A stretch of 64,000 nucleotides of DNA, from positions 37,257,463 to 37,321,462 of the forward strand of contig JALMGJ010000005.1 in NCBI GenBank assembly GCA_023362775.1, read 5' to 3'. Position numbers and translations under genes: made by a program. Below the pieces are notes generated by a model, which saw only the letters and a program-made list of their open reading frames with translations, did no database searches and had not been told where the DNA came from. Origin of the DNA: Charina bottae. Taxonomy: Eukaryota > Chordata > Lepidosauria > Squamata > Charinaidae. The stretch's first letter is position 1, and each line of letters begins with the position of its first letter. This document shows, piece after piece, positions 12,801 through 26,600 of this stretch.

Positions 12801-15800
12801 AAGATTGATCCTCCATATATTATATGCTGAAACTCTATAATAAAGCAACAGGGCACTGAAAATGTATCATTAATGTGTCATTTTAGCATATTTCTAAAAA
12901 AAAAACAACCCTATTCTTCAACATTAAGTTCCTCCATCCCCAAACATATACAAAAACTGCTGAAAAATGAAATAGTTTTCATCTGAATTTTCTTCTGTAA
13001 TTTGTATCATTACCTTTCTCAATGGATCATGCAAGTAGCAATCAATTATCCTATCATAGTGATGTTCCCGTTCATACATAAATTCACAGATTTGGTAGCT
13101 GAAATAAAAGAATTAAAGCCAATTGCTTTTTAGACATAAACATCCTGAAAAAAAGAATAACTTTATAAAACATGTCCTATTTTTCCTATCTTAATATTTG
13201 ATTTTATTAATATATAGACAACCCATGACCCGTTGGGTCATCCTTTCAGAGATATTTCCTTTCCTAAACAGAGAAACAGAATGACCATGGGCGGGCAAAA
13301 AAACAGTGGGAGCGGGAGCGACTTCCAACTTCCTGCCGGCTTCCCCATTGACTTTCCTTGTGGGAAGCTGGCAGGGAGCGTTGGAAATGACATCATGTAA
13401 CTACGCTGACCACTTTTCCATAAATTCCACCAAATTCAGTGAAATCCATTGCCGAATATTTATCTTGCTTATTTAAAACATTTTTATCATTCATGCTAAT
13501 TTTTACAGAATTCCTGGAATGGCTTAATCCATATATCCCCTTTTAAATAAAAATGCTTTGATTTCTGCCTTTTTCAGCTCCTCTGAAAAAAGTTGTTGTT
13601 TACAGTAGAGCAATTGAAGCACATGAAGGCTAAAACATTAATTTTCCACTTTTAATATTTCTGTTTTCTTAATCATTGTTATAAATATTTTTTTATTATT
13701 ATTTTTTTATTTATTTTCTATCCCGTCTTTATTATTTTTATAAATAACTCAAGGCGGCAAACATACCTAATACTCCTCCCTCCTCCTATTTTCCTCACAA
13801 CAACAACCCTGTGAGGTGAGTTGGGCTGAGAGAGAGTGACTGGCCCAAGGTCACCCAGCCGGCTTTCATGCCTAAGGCGGGACTAGAACTCACAGCCTCC
13901 TGGTTTCTAGCCCGTTGCCTTAATGCCATTCCCTTTCTCTCTGACACACACACTCACTTGTACTGTAAATCATGTTTGTATTTTGCCCTTGAATTTGACT
14001 TGGTGCGATGTGCAGATACCTCTGCTGCGGGGGTACTGCAGGGGGGAAGCAGAGGAAATCCCAGGTAAGAAGTGCAGGGGTGCCGCAGGGGGGTGGGGGA
14101 GGCCACACGCGAGTTGGCGGGAGGGTGCTGCGGTACATGCGGGGAAAGAGGGCATGGGTGCATGTGAGCACAGGAAGGCCGGCAAGGAAGGTGCTAGTGG
14201 GTGTGTGGGTGTGTACAAGTGCAGGGAGGCCCGCGAAGAAGGGCACGGGGTGCATGCTCCCACACAGGAAGGCCGGGGAAGGAGGTGTGACATTTCCTGC
14301 TGACTTCCCCATTGACTTTCCTTGTGGGAAGCTGGCAGGGAGCGTTGGAAATTATGATCACGTGACTGCGGCAGTGCAGCAACACAGTGGCGCTGAAGCG
14401 GACACCACTTTGCCAAATTTCAATCCCATTGGAGTAATGGGTCCCAGATTTTGTATGCATTCCATAAATTTATTTATTATTTATTTATTATTTGGATTTA
14501 TCCCCGCCCATCCCCACCATGGTAGACTCTGGGCGGCCCACAATCACAATATAAAAAGTTAAAAACCTATACATCTAAAAACTACTATAAAAATAAATTA
14601 AAAAATTCCAAAAGATGGTGTGTTCTTAAAAGGAGGATATTACTAAGCTAACCACCCCCAGGAGGAACTATTATTTCCTTCGTTCCAGGCAAGGCGGCAG
14701 AACCAGGTCTTTAAAGACTTCCTGAAGGCCAGGAGCGAGGGTGCCCGTCTCACCTCAGGGGACAAGTTATTCCACAGGGCCATTCAAATTAAAAAAGGCC
14801 ATCAAATTAGCCCATTTGAGGTACGTTAGTTTAAAAATTGTTGCCCTATGATGCACCATTTCACCCAATTGAAGGTTTCAAACAATCAAACAGACACAAG
14901 AGTTTTAGTAGCATATAGATTCCTTATTAGACAGAAAAGAGCCAGTTTGGTGTAGTTTTTAAGGTACTAGGCTAGAAACAGGGAGACCGTGAGTTCTAGT
15001 CCCGCCTTAGGCACAGCCAGCTGGGTGACTTTGGGCCAGTCTCTTAGCCCTAGGAAGCAGGCAATGGCAAGCCACTTCTGAAATCTTGTCAAGAAAACTG
15101 CAGGAACTTGTCCAGACAGTCGCCAGGAATCAATACTGACTTGAAGGCACAAATAACAATATTGGACATACTAATAAATACTGTAGATTAGCTTGAGCTG
15201 TGTCAGCAATTTTTAATGTCATAATTGATAAACTTTATTGCCTGTCATTTTTTAAAATCAGAAATGTATCTTGTGAGACAACAAACATCTAACATGAGAG
15301 AGAAAGGGAAGGAGGGGGAGTCACACGTGCTTCCTCTATCTAATCTAAACTGCCTCACATATTAGAGCTGCTGTTCCTATCTTTCCCTAACCAGTTCTTT
15401 TAGAATTTAACTACAGTATGTGTGTTCTACCTGCCTGATTTTCTTCTGGGAATATCAGTTAATTGTATTTGTGACCTAAAGGAGCTTGGTTACTTAGCAC
15501 TAGAGAAAATTAAAGAAAGTTCAACTAGTGCTAGAGCTTTATTACACTAATTACATGCAGAATTTGAATCTGTGTAAAGCATTTATACCCTGTTTTTTTA
15601 AATTTAAAATTAACAACACTCAAGGCAGGCATATTTAAAGCAACACTAATACCACATCTATGAAAAAGAGAAAAGGTAGGAGGTAGACCTGAAAATCAGA
15701 CATATCCAAAGGGAGGAACAACAAATGTTTTAGATTAGCAGCTCAAATCCCTCCTAAAATGGAAGTATCTTTATGAAGCCATGACCACTTGCTTCTCCCC

Positions 15801-18653
15801 TTATGCACTGACATACCTAGCCATAGCACTGCCCCATGTCTTTTTAAACAAAGATTCATGAATCGTAGATGAATGTCTGAATGTGGCCACTCATCCTATT
15901 CTCTTCCTTGATCCCTTTTTCTCAATTCCATCCTTAAGTGGTATGAGGTGGTGAAAGAGAATTTGTAAACATTTTAGAATTATCCATGATCCAGTACAGT
16001 TATCCACAATGTAATCTGCACTTCATCTAAGATAAAAGATAAAAAGATTGTCAAATCACACACGCACAACAGTGTACCATGTCATGCCTTTATTAAATAT
16101 ACTGAGCCAACATGCACTGTGTTCTTTGGAAAAAGGATGTGAGGGTTTAGATTTAGTAACTGATGGCATTCTTTCAGCAGCAATGACTTCAACCAAACAT
16201 TTCCTATACCTCTTCATCAATCCTATATAATAGTTTGGAGGCATTTTTTTTAACAAAGATAGACAATGTTGGTTCAGTATATGTTTGATAAAGACATGAC
16301 ATAATGCACTGTTCTTTGCATCATTTGCTCAACCAGAATATGAATTAATTGGACTTAGATGAAGCTCAGATCACATTGGAGTACTGCAGGATTAAAAATA
16401 GTTTTAAAGCGTCCACAAATTTTCTCTTATCACGGTATGTCTATGTACAGAATGAAATGCATTTTGACCTTAACAGCTGGAATCTGTATTTCCAAACAGT
16501 GGAGAAGGATCTTTTTTTAAAGAATACATTTTGGGAGAGCTTTTACTGTAATCTAATAATATTCTGTACTTGATAAGATGCGCATGCTTTCCTAGAGGCT
16601 ATCTAATGCCATCTAATAACGTAATCAGTATCTTCAGAACAGCCAATTTCTAGTGGATTCTGCCTGAAAGATGATGTCCCTATGGAAGCAGGCTTTCACT
16701 GTTGTGGCTTCCTGTCTCTGATATAGCATCTTCCCAGAGATCAGGCTGTCCCAAAGGACAGGGTTTGGTTTCTGTAAAGCCATTAAAACTTGGCAATTTC
16801 AACAAGCCTTATATGAAGGATGAAATGGACCACTCCTTTAGGGGAATGATTGTTCGGTTAAGTGTTATGCCTGGTGCTAAGGATTTTGATTTTTGTTGTT
16901 GTTATTTTTCTTTATTATGGTTATTGTACAATTTTTAACTTAATTACTGAATGAGGTACATAAGCTGCTCAGTCAGCTGTGACTAGAACAGTATATAAGC
17001 CTCATAAAATAAATACAAGACAAATAGATTTATAAATAATCATTCCTCCCCTTTTGCTTTCCTAACTTGAATTGCCTGAAACTCCAAAGCAGAGATTTTG
17101 TAAAAGTTTGTTTAATATAATAATAAAAGCATTGCTTCAATGAGATTTGGGTTTTTTAATGGGCAAAAGAGTTACAAATGCTCTTTAAGTTCAGTGATCA
17201 TGGAAATGTATGGCCAGATTACCAATGGAATTCCAGGACCTTAGTGAGGACAGAGGGATATTTCAGGCTTAAGAGCAGTTTTATTCTACAGTTTATATTT
17301 ATTTGGGGGATAACTTAACTTAAAGAGTTAGCTATTTTTAACATAAACATTATTCATTAATTTCATTTATAAGTTGGTTTATGCAATATAATTAAAGTAC
17401 CATATCTGTACCATGTAAAAATATTAACAATGACTTTAAATAGCATTGTTAAATGGATAAAGGCAAATTAACAAAATAGCCCTTGCTAGCCTATACCAAT
17501 GAAATCCTATGAAAGGATACTTGGAAAGAAGACCAACTTCTTTGTGAATATAGAGCTGAACCCAAGACATTTTCCGGTTTATATTAAGCTTCTTACTGTT
17601 GTAAAAGTGCACCTGGGTAGGGAGTTAATCAGACAAACTTGTTCAGATATTTTGTTCAAGTCTACAGCATAAATGCTGCTATGATTTCCCAGCAGCCCGA
17701 TAATAGAATCAAACAGTTATAAAAACAAATCTTAAAGCTAACAGACTGAGACCAGTTCGACATGTTTCAACATCTGGAGAAGTAAGATGTAGGTCAAGTT
17801 GTAATCACCAGAAATTTAATCTCATGGCCACAGTTTTATACAATATACTGTGCTAAGTACTGAGGTGCAGCTGCAGTGACAAGGCAATGAGGATGAACGC
17901 AGATTTCACAGCTGAAAGCAGTTGCCAAGCAACCGCCTCAAGTATTTTTTTTCCTTCTAGTTCTATCTATCTTCTGCAGATAAAGGATTTCAGCCTCACT
18001 TTGGATGAAGTTAAAGAAGCAAAAGGATCCATCCCCACAAAAAAAATGAAATTATAAGAAGAGTAATTATCAGATATTTATTTATTTATATTTATATTTC
18101 AATTTAGTCACCGCCCATCTCACTCATCTTCACAGATGCTTACACACACCTTCTAGAAGGCCAGAGATCCAAGATTCTCTTGGTTAAAATCCTGACATAA
18201 AAATTAGATAGATCTCAAATCATATGTATACAACTGTTCATTAATATAAGAATATAATTGTAAGTATACATAAAAGTGACTTGAGAAGTAGTTAAGACAG
18301 GTAGACATTGTTTTATTGACCAGGTCTAAAACATGCTGTCCTAACCAATTTGAGGGTTACAGAATACCTTCAGGTGACATGATATCAGGAGATAAACGGG
18401 ACTAATATTTTGGGCTTTTTAAAGGAATATAAAGGGTGGGAATAGGACTGGAAGACAAAACATCTCATTTCTACCTTTAACACCCCCAAACTGTGAACAT
18501 GCCCCCAAGGGGCCTCTAACTCTTATTCTCATTCTTAACGCTGAGAAAAAAGAAAAAAAAATCTTCCACAAATAAGTCATTTCACTGCCAAATGTTGGTG
18601 GTAAAATCCTGATTAATGCCACAATCGGCTTTTGATGTAAAATCTAAGCAACC

Positions 18654-18693
<40 letters not shown>

Positions 18694-21600
18694 ACTTCTA
18701 TCACCGCACCATCTCCCCCAAAGGGGACTCTGGGCGGTTTACAAACATGCATTGGTTTCTGTTCCGTGAAGAGGTGTCCGAAACCTTATGCTTATTAACA
18801 TTAATATTTTAGAAATCATAGTTAATATCGATATAAACTTTTTTCCTTTATTTTTAATAGTTTAAATTATCAAAATTATCAGAGCGTTAATAATCTCCAG
18901 TCATAATTGTATAAATACCACTGTACCCAATAATACAATGTATTGTGTTTTAAAATAATACTATTTGTGTTTTTTAATAATACAATAACATTTTTTAAAA
19001 AAATCCTGGCCCTAGGGATGGATGTAAAGGAGTAAAATGAATCAGAAAAGGTACACAGAAACTTACAATTCAGCTTTTTCTGCCATTTGAATGAGTCTGT
19101 TCTCCTCAAACTGCACTATGCCTCCAGCCTGAAGCAATTCTAAAAGAACCTATTAGCACAATATATTACAATACATACTGTGTTAAAATCCTTCAGAGAC
19201 CCCACAACATTTGTCCTGTACAATCAAAGATTATGCCTATATATGAACAGGCTTCAGACATCAAGGGATAAACTACGTTCTGCCAAGCTTTGCTTGTTCA
19301 TTGTAATATATATTTACATAGGTAGAGACCTTCTTTCTGAGATGATATTTAATTTTGGAATTTCTCAGCTACTGCCTGTGGACAACATATCTATAATTTT
19401 TTGAGTCTTAGATATGTATCTTGATCAGAGATGAAATCATGAAAGGAAGCTATAATTTTGGAGGAGTTGATTAAACATCTTTGCTTTTTTTGTTCCCAAG
19501 CATGATCAGGGTATTTACCTGCTTCTTATAATATCATGTAAGATTTTCCTCCCAACCACATTCTGCACTCATATATAGACTGTCACAATCTCATTTCCAT
19601 GCTTCAGCCCTCTATTCCTCTTACAATTGCATGTCTCCCCCTTCTTCTGAACTTTAATTGGATAATCAAGTCTAGAAAGAGAGTAATTGAACCCTAAACT
19701 CCCTATCTTTCTGATATAATGCAGCACTTTTCTCTCCACTAGAGGGGATTTGGCATCTCCAAGCTGAAGTAAAAATCACACTATATACATAGAAATATAC
19801 ACCTCTTGATAATGTAACCTACTTCTCTGCAATAAACTCTCTTAGTATTAACTGTGACAGTAGCAACCTAACTATGGAAAATCATATCATAATGCAACAC
19901 CAGACTATGTTATCCTGGGCTGCATTTGATCATACCGAATATTTGTAGTTTTGGTGTGAAGAGTCTGAACTGCTACAATTCATGTTGTGATTCTGAAAAC
20001 TGTTAATACGCCTTCATGAAATATATGAGCTGTTGGTAGTTTTCTAGCTGCTGATTGTTTCTCAATGTGGAGTTCCAGTTTCAGCATTTCTGCTCTATAG
20101 TATGGTCATTTTTAGTAATGACCTTTTTTCCTTAACCATGAATCATTTTCACAGCATGAATTATTACCCTAAGGATTCATACCTGCTGTCTTTCAGAGTG
20201 TCGTGAATCATCATCAGGACTGCAGAGAAATTCAAGGACCTGGGCAAAAAAGAACCCATATTTCTGCTCCATTTCTCAAGCACACTATCACATCTTAGAA
20301 ACTTATCTACTGTATCATTTCTAGGTAAAGAAAAGGACATAGAGATCACGATAACATTTTGGGATAGAAGCCCAGTTTCCAAAACACCTTAATGCTGTGA
20401 AGTGCAAATTCAGCATCAAGAAACCAATACATGTATTTACTCTTTTTAAGCATTCCTAGTTCTCTCACATATCCTTTGTAAAATAATTGCCTTCAAATCT
20501 TTGTAATTTATCTCAAAATTTCTGAAACAGTATATAGAGGAATTACAAACTAGATGCCATCACACTCAGCACAATTGTTTTATAATTGAATGTAGAAGAT
20601 CATACTCATTTTAGAATAAAAATTCCACTCCATCCCAATTATGGTACTCCATGTTACCTGGTCAAATAGCATCCTATTCACAAACAATGTGTTGTTTGGC
20701 TTAGCAAGCTGTTGTGCAAGGAAAGTAAAGAGGCATCCAACTTGTGATGGGGTAAAATCAGAGTTCTCCACCATAACCTAGAAGGGAGCAAAACAGATAA
20801 ATGTATTAATCTCAATGTATTAGGTTAGTACATATCTTCACCTGGGATGCAGAGGACAGCAAAACTCAAAACACAGTGTATTGTCGAAGGCTTTCACGGC
20901 CGGAGTCAACAGCCATCAAAACACAGTATTTAATAGTTAGCACATAGCTTTCCAAACTGTGTGTCGCGACACTTTAGTGTGTTGCGACACTTTAGTGTGT
21001 TGCGACACACAGTTTAGTGTGTCGCAACATAACCCAGAAGTGGACGTGCATGGGGGCAGCATGGGGACACGCATGGGGGCACGCATGGTGGCAGCGTGCA
21101 CGGTGGCAGCAACGACAGCAGTGGCGCGCCATCAGTGCTTCCGCATTTTAGCGGAAAACATGAGGCTGCCGCCGCCGCTGCCGCACCCCCCACTGACACT
21201 AAGCACGCCCCTGCCACGCGTGCCCCCGCGCCACTGCTGCCGCCGTTGGTGTGTCGCCAACGGCGGCAGTTTGGAAAGCACACAGCTAGCAGATAAAGTG
21301 GGTACAAAAAAGTAATTTAAAAATTTCAGAACTTAATTACTGTGTCTTCCCAGATCCACCAAGCCAAAATTTCTAAAGGGAAATTTTAATTCATGTAAGG
21401 TTTCTAAGGAGATGTTCACCCAAAGCTTATCACTGTAAGCAGATATAGCTGCATCACTAAAAAGAAGCAGCGTTATTCTATCTTGCAGGTCACAGTGACA
21501 TTGTTCTGAACTTATCAGTGGGATAGCACTGGGCATTGCTTGAACTACCTACAAAACAATTCAACAGCCCACCATAAATAACTGAACAGTGGGAAGAGGC

Positions 21601-23512
21601 AGGCAGGCAGGCAGATGGAAGTGAATAAATAGGGGAGGAAATCTCATTTTTTCTCACTAAGGAGCAACCAAGCATTTTATCTTTTGAAGCACAACATTTC
21701 TTCAATTCATTTACAACAAATCAAAATTTGCTGTAATACACATATACACATCATGTTTCTTATACCTATTCCTTTATTACACAGAATATATTTTGATATT
21801 ATATGCATTTTATATTTCACAAACATTATTACTTACACGATGTTATAGAATTTAATAACATGTTTCATAAATGCCACACTAAAACTTCTAGTTATTATGT
21901 TTTCGTATATCAACTTCTAATTGTTAACATATCAGCAATGTGGACATAATCATGTGGAATGGTCATCATTTATCATACCTAGAGATCTGTATATTATGAA
22001 CAATTTGCATTCTACATGGTAACCGGCATGCTATGGCAAAAACAATACAGTAAATAGATATCTATAGCTGCAGTAAAGTCAGCTGTGTTTTTTAAGATTA
22101 TAGGTGTTAAATAACTGTATCCTGGAGAGAGGAGAAATAATATGAACAAGATAATTTTGGGTTACATGAACATAAAGGTGGGAAAAAATAGCACACAATA
22201 CCAACAATAGATTATTTGCTAGAAATTGGATCTTACTGCAATAGTTGGCCTGGGATAGTTGACAACCTTATTATTTCCATCAAGTGGTTCTGCAATGTCA
22301 CCAAAATATGCACATGTGCACACATGCACACACAGGCATACAATCTGGTTAAAATTTGAAGAAACTCAAAAGCTAAGACAATGTAGTTTGGGGGACATTG
22401 AACAAAATGGGCCTTTTAACTGAAATATTATTGTAATACTACCATGAGGACACAGTTGCAATCTTTTCATTTCTTCTAACATACATTTATTTTTAAAGTG
22501 ACTCTGATCAAGCCCATATAAAGTTCAGCTGTTCCAGTAGGATTTTTCTGACATTTACTCAGTTGCCTCTTACATCAAAAGCCATGGTCTGCAAAGAGCT
22601 TACAAAGCATCAAAGGGATCTCATTGTTGGAAGGTATCAGTCAGGAGAAGGGTCCAAAAAATTTCCAAGGCATTGGATATACCATGGAACACAGTGAAGA
22701 CAGTCATCAACAAGTGGAGAAAATATGGCACAATAATGGCATTACCAAAAACTGGATGTCCCTCCAAAATTGATGAAAAAACAAGAAGAAAACTGGTCTG
22801 AGAGGCTGCCAAGAGGCCTACAGCAACACTGAAGGAGCTGCAGGAATTTCTGGCAAGTACTGGTTGTGTACTACATGTGACAACAATCTCCCATATTCTT
22901 CATATGTCTGGGCTGTGGGGTAGAGATTACATACAGGTAGTCCTTGACTTGCGACCACAATTGGGACCGGAACTTTCATTGCTAAGCAATGCAATCATTA
23001 AGTGAGGCATCACATGGCTGTGCCCGATATTGCGACCTTTTTTATCATGTTGTTAAATGAATCACCACGTTCATTAAGCAAATCACATGGTCATTAAGCA
23101 AATCTGGTTTCCCCCATTGATTTTGCTTGTTGGAAGCTGGCTGGGAAGATTACAAATGATGATAACATGACCCCGGGACGCTGCAACCATTGTAAATACA
23201 TGCTGGTTGCCAAGTGCCCAAAATTTGCTCATGTGACCGCAGGGGACACTGCAATGGTCGTAAGTGTGAGGACCGGTCATAAGTCACTTCTTACAGCACT
23301 ATCTTAACTTCCAACGGTTGCTAAATGAATGGTCATAAGTCGAGGACTACCTTTAGTCCAAAAGTCTAGAGTTTAAAGTTTAGTCCAAACCGCCCCAAGT
23401 CTGCCATGGTAGAGATGGGCGGTGATAAATCCAAATAATAAATAAATAGTCATCCATATTTCACTATGTTCACCATTAAAACAAAGGAAATTTATAAATC
23501 CAGATAATTAAT

Positions 23513-23584
<72 letters not shown>

Positions 23585-23640
23585 TATTTCACTATGTTCA
23601 CCATTAAAACAAAGGAAATTTATAAATCCAAATAATTAAT

Positions 23641-23689
<49 letters not shown>

Positions 23690-26600
23690 TCACCCATATT
23701 TCACTATGTTCACCATTAAAACAAAGGAAATTTACCTTGAGTAATATGTCCACAATTCTCTGTTGGTACTCCACAGCTTGCTTGTCATTCTTAAAATCTT
23801 CAAATGTCTTTATCAGAAAACAACATTGGAAGAAAAGGAAAAAAAAGCAAAATTTGACATAGTTATTGTCATAAAATGGAACATATAAGACAAAGATGCA
23901 GCAGCACAACTATTTTTTTTTATACACCATAGCATTAAAAATAAAAACTTGGCTTAAGAAGCCACAGCATACATAAATTTTGTGAAGAAGCTACAGTCAT
24001 CTCTGAATCAGGGGCAACAATGGATGGCCTTCAACTAAGAAGTTGAAATTAACTCATATATTGGGTTGCATAGAAACCATTCAACCCTGCTTGGAAACTA
24101 GAGCTTTCTGGTTAACTGTAGCTTTCTCATTTTCCATTCAATCCAAAGGGTTGCATACAATCTTATAGCCACAGTATGTTTGTCAAAGTTATTGCAAAGC
24201 TACTCATGAAGGAGAGTGGGACCCACTGTATATGTGAGCCTGCCCCCAAGGTAGGTTTCAAAGGCATTATTTACAGATTTTCAGCAGCTATATTGAGGTT
24301 AGAAAAGATTTTGGGTGGCTGATTCAGACTTAACTGTAGTTTCTTCCCAAAATGTATGTATATCATAGCTTCTTCCCATGTATTTTAACTAGAAAGCTGT
24401 ATCTTGCCACTCCTTTATTTTCTTTTAGGTAGGCTCTGAAGACATTTGTGTTTTGCTCTGTCTAGACACAGTTTAGCTCAGAGCTTTCCAAACTGTGTGT
24501 CGGGACACGTTAGTGTGTCGGCTGCAGTGGCTGGGTGTGTCGCAGCTGCTGCTGCCTCCGAGCCCTGCCAGGATTCCGTGCAGGTCTTAGTGCCTGCCTT
24601 GTGCCCTGCTGCCTCCAAACCTGCCCTGCCAGGATTCTGCGCAGGTCCTAGTGCCTGCCTTGTGCCCTGCTGTAAGAGTGTGTCGCAAAATGATGCATGT
24701 CTAAAAAGTGTGTCACCAACATGAAAAGTTTGGAAAGCTCTGGTTTAGCTATTGTTCTTGGAAACATCTTTTCTGTGATACATTGTTTCTTTTTTGGAAG
24801 GCTCAATAAGACATTTAGGAACATTTTTAGATCATAAATGTGGCACCAGCTTATAATAAATGAACAAATAATTTACACAAACAATGAATTAGAAAATTAA
24901 AACTTGCCACAAATATTTCCTGATGAAAACATAATTATATACTAATATATAATTCTAGACTTTAGAATTGTGAAATCCTTGGGTTGCATCACAGCTAATC
25001 AGAATATTATTTTGATGCTATGTGTTAGTAATAAACTGATTTCAGATATGCAGAGTGTATCAGATATTGGTGAAATGGAGAAGCTGAGAGTAACTGGCAG
25101 ACAGTTGGAGATACAGGATTGGTTGAAGGTAGTGCCAGGCTAGAACTAGATACCATCTGTGTATGGTTCAGTGGCAGGGATACCCTACCCTAATTATCAC
25201 GTTATCCTCACTCTTCTTTTGGGGGAGAGGCAAAGCACGTAGCACCTGTAAGCAAGGGAGAGCAGGTCCCATCCCACTGGGCCTGATGCAATACTACTGC
25301 ATCATAACTCTGCTCTGGACTTCCTTGTCTTGTCCCAGTTAAGGACCTATATACATTTACAAAGAATAATGTTGTTGTCTGTTGTCCTGTAAGTTCCTTG
25401 CAGGAAGGGGAAATCATGGTAAAGGACAATACTGAACCAGAGAGAGGGAATCAAATAGAAAATGTGCATTCATGAAAATAACATGAAAGAACCTAGAAAA
25501 ATGTCATCCTCCTGTCCCATCCCTTCAAGCTCTTAGAGACTTTAATCTCTAAGCCTTAATAAGTTATTCTTGAATATCAAAAAGGGTAATTAAAAGAACA
25601 TGACTGTCTCATTTCTATTCTTGTATCTAATGACAGGGTAGCCTCTGGTTTTCAAAAATACCATCCTATCACGTGTTAAAATTAATCTTTCCCAATCTCC
25701 AGATATGATGAAGATGCAAGTCCCAGAATTCCCACCTTTTGGTCATGCTGTTTTAATGTGTCCTTTAACACATTTGGAAAATATCCAGGTTGGGGAAGAT
25801 GGTATATTGTTATAATGTTTTTTTAAAGACAAGCAAGGAGTAAGGTAATTCATAATACTGGTAAAAGTGGTCCACACCTCCCTGAAACTTTGTATGAACC
25901 CACTCTAAAAATTCAGCAATTTCCATTTGGAAGACGTTATGATACCATGCCCACCATGATCCTCAGTGTTAAAAGGAATAATTGTCTCTAGTTGCCAAAA
26001 TATTGTCCACCATTCTTTAAATCCATGCAAGAGATGATAAGACTGTCTATCTTTTGTAATCAGCATTTCCACTCACCAGTGCAAGAACATTAAGGAACTC
26101 TCGTGTATCAAAGTGCAACAGCGTACGTATATAGGGGTAAACTTCTTCATCTGTAGGGGCCTCAGCTGAATGCAAACGGATGAGGAATTCAAAGACCTGA
26201 AATGTAAAATGAATACAGATTTTGCTCAAACTGTGTATAAATACCAGAATTAACAGTTCCAAGTATATCAGTTCCAGGAATTTTCCTTAAGAAACAGAAA
26301 TGGGTCCCTCCTTGAGGGGGAGATGGGCGGTGATAAAAATCTGATAAATAAAAATAAATGAATTTTCCAACACTAGTGAGTTTTTTTTTAAAAAAAACAT
26401 ATGAATCACTGGACAAGAAGTTTTATGGTTTCTTTTACATTAGTTTTCACAGTCACTGGCACTTAATTGCTCCTTATTGGTATTTGAGCTTATTACTACT
26501 GGCTTCCTAAACAATGAATTCTGGCAAAAGGCACTCTGGCAAATGCATTTGCCTTTCAGCTTATTTTTCCACATTAACCTCTATCTGCACATGAATTAGT

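Noticed and set aside
14008..14562. A 184-codon plus-strand frame and overlapping minus frames
   Set aside because: They lie in a GC-rich repeat plus transposon fragment; there is no conserved domain and competing frames are equally open.
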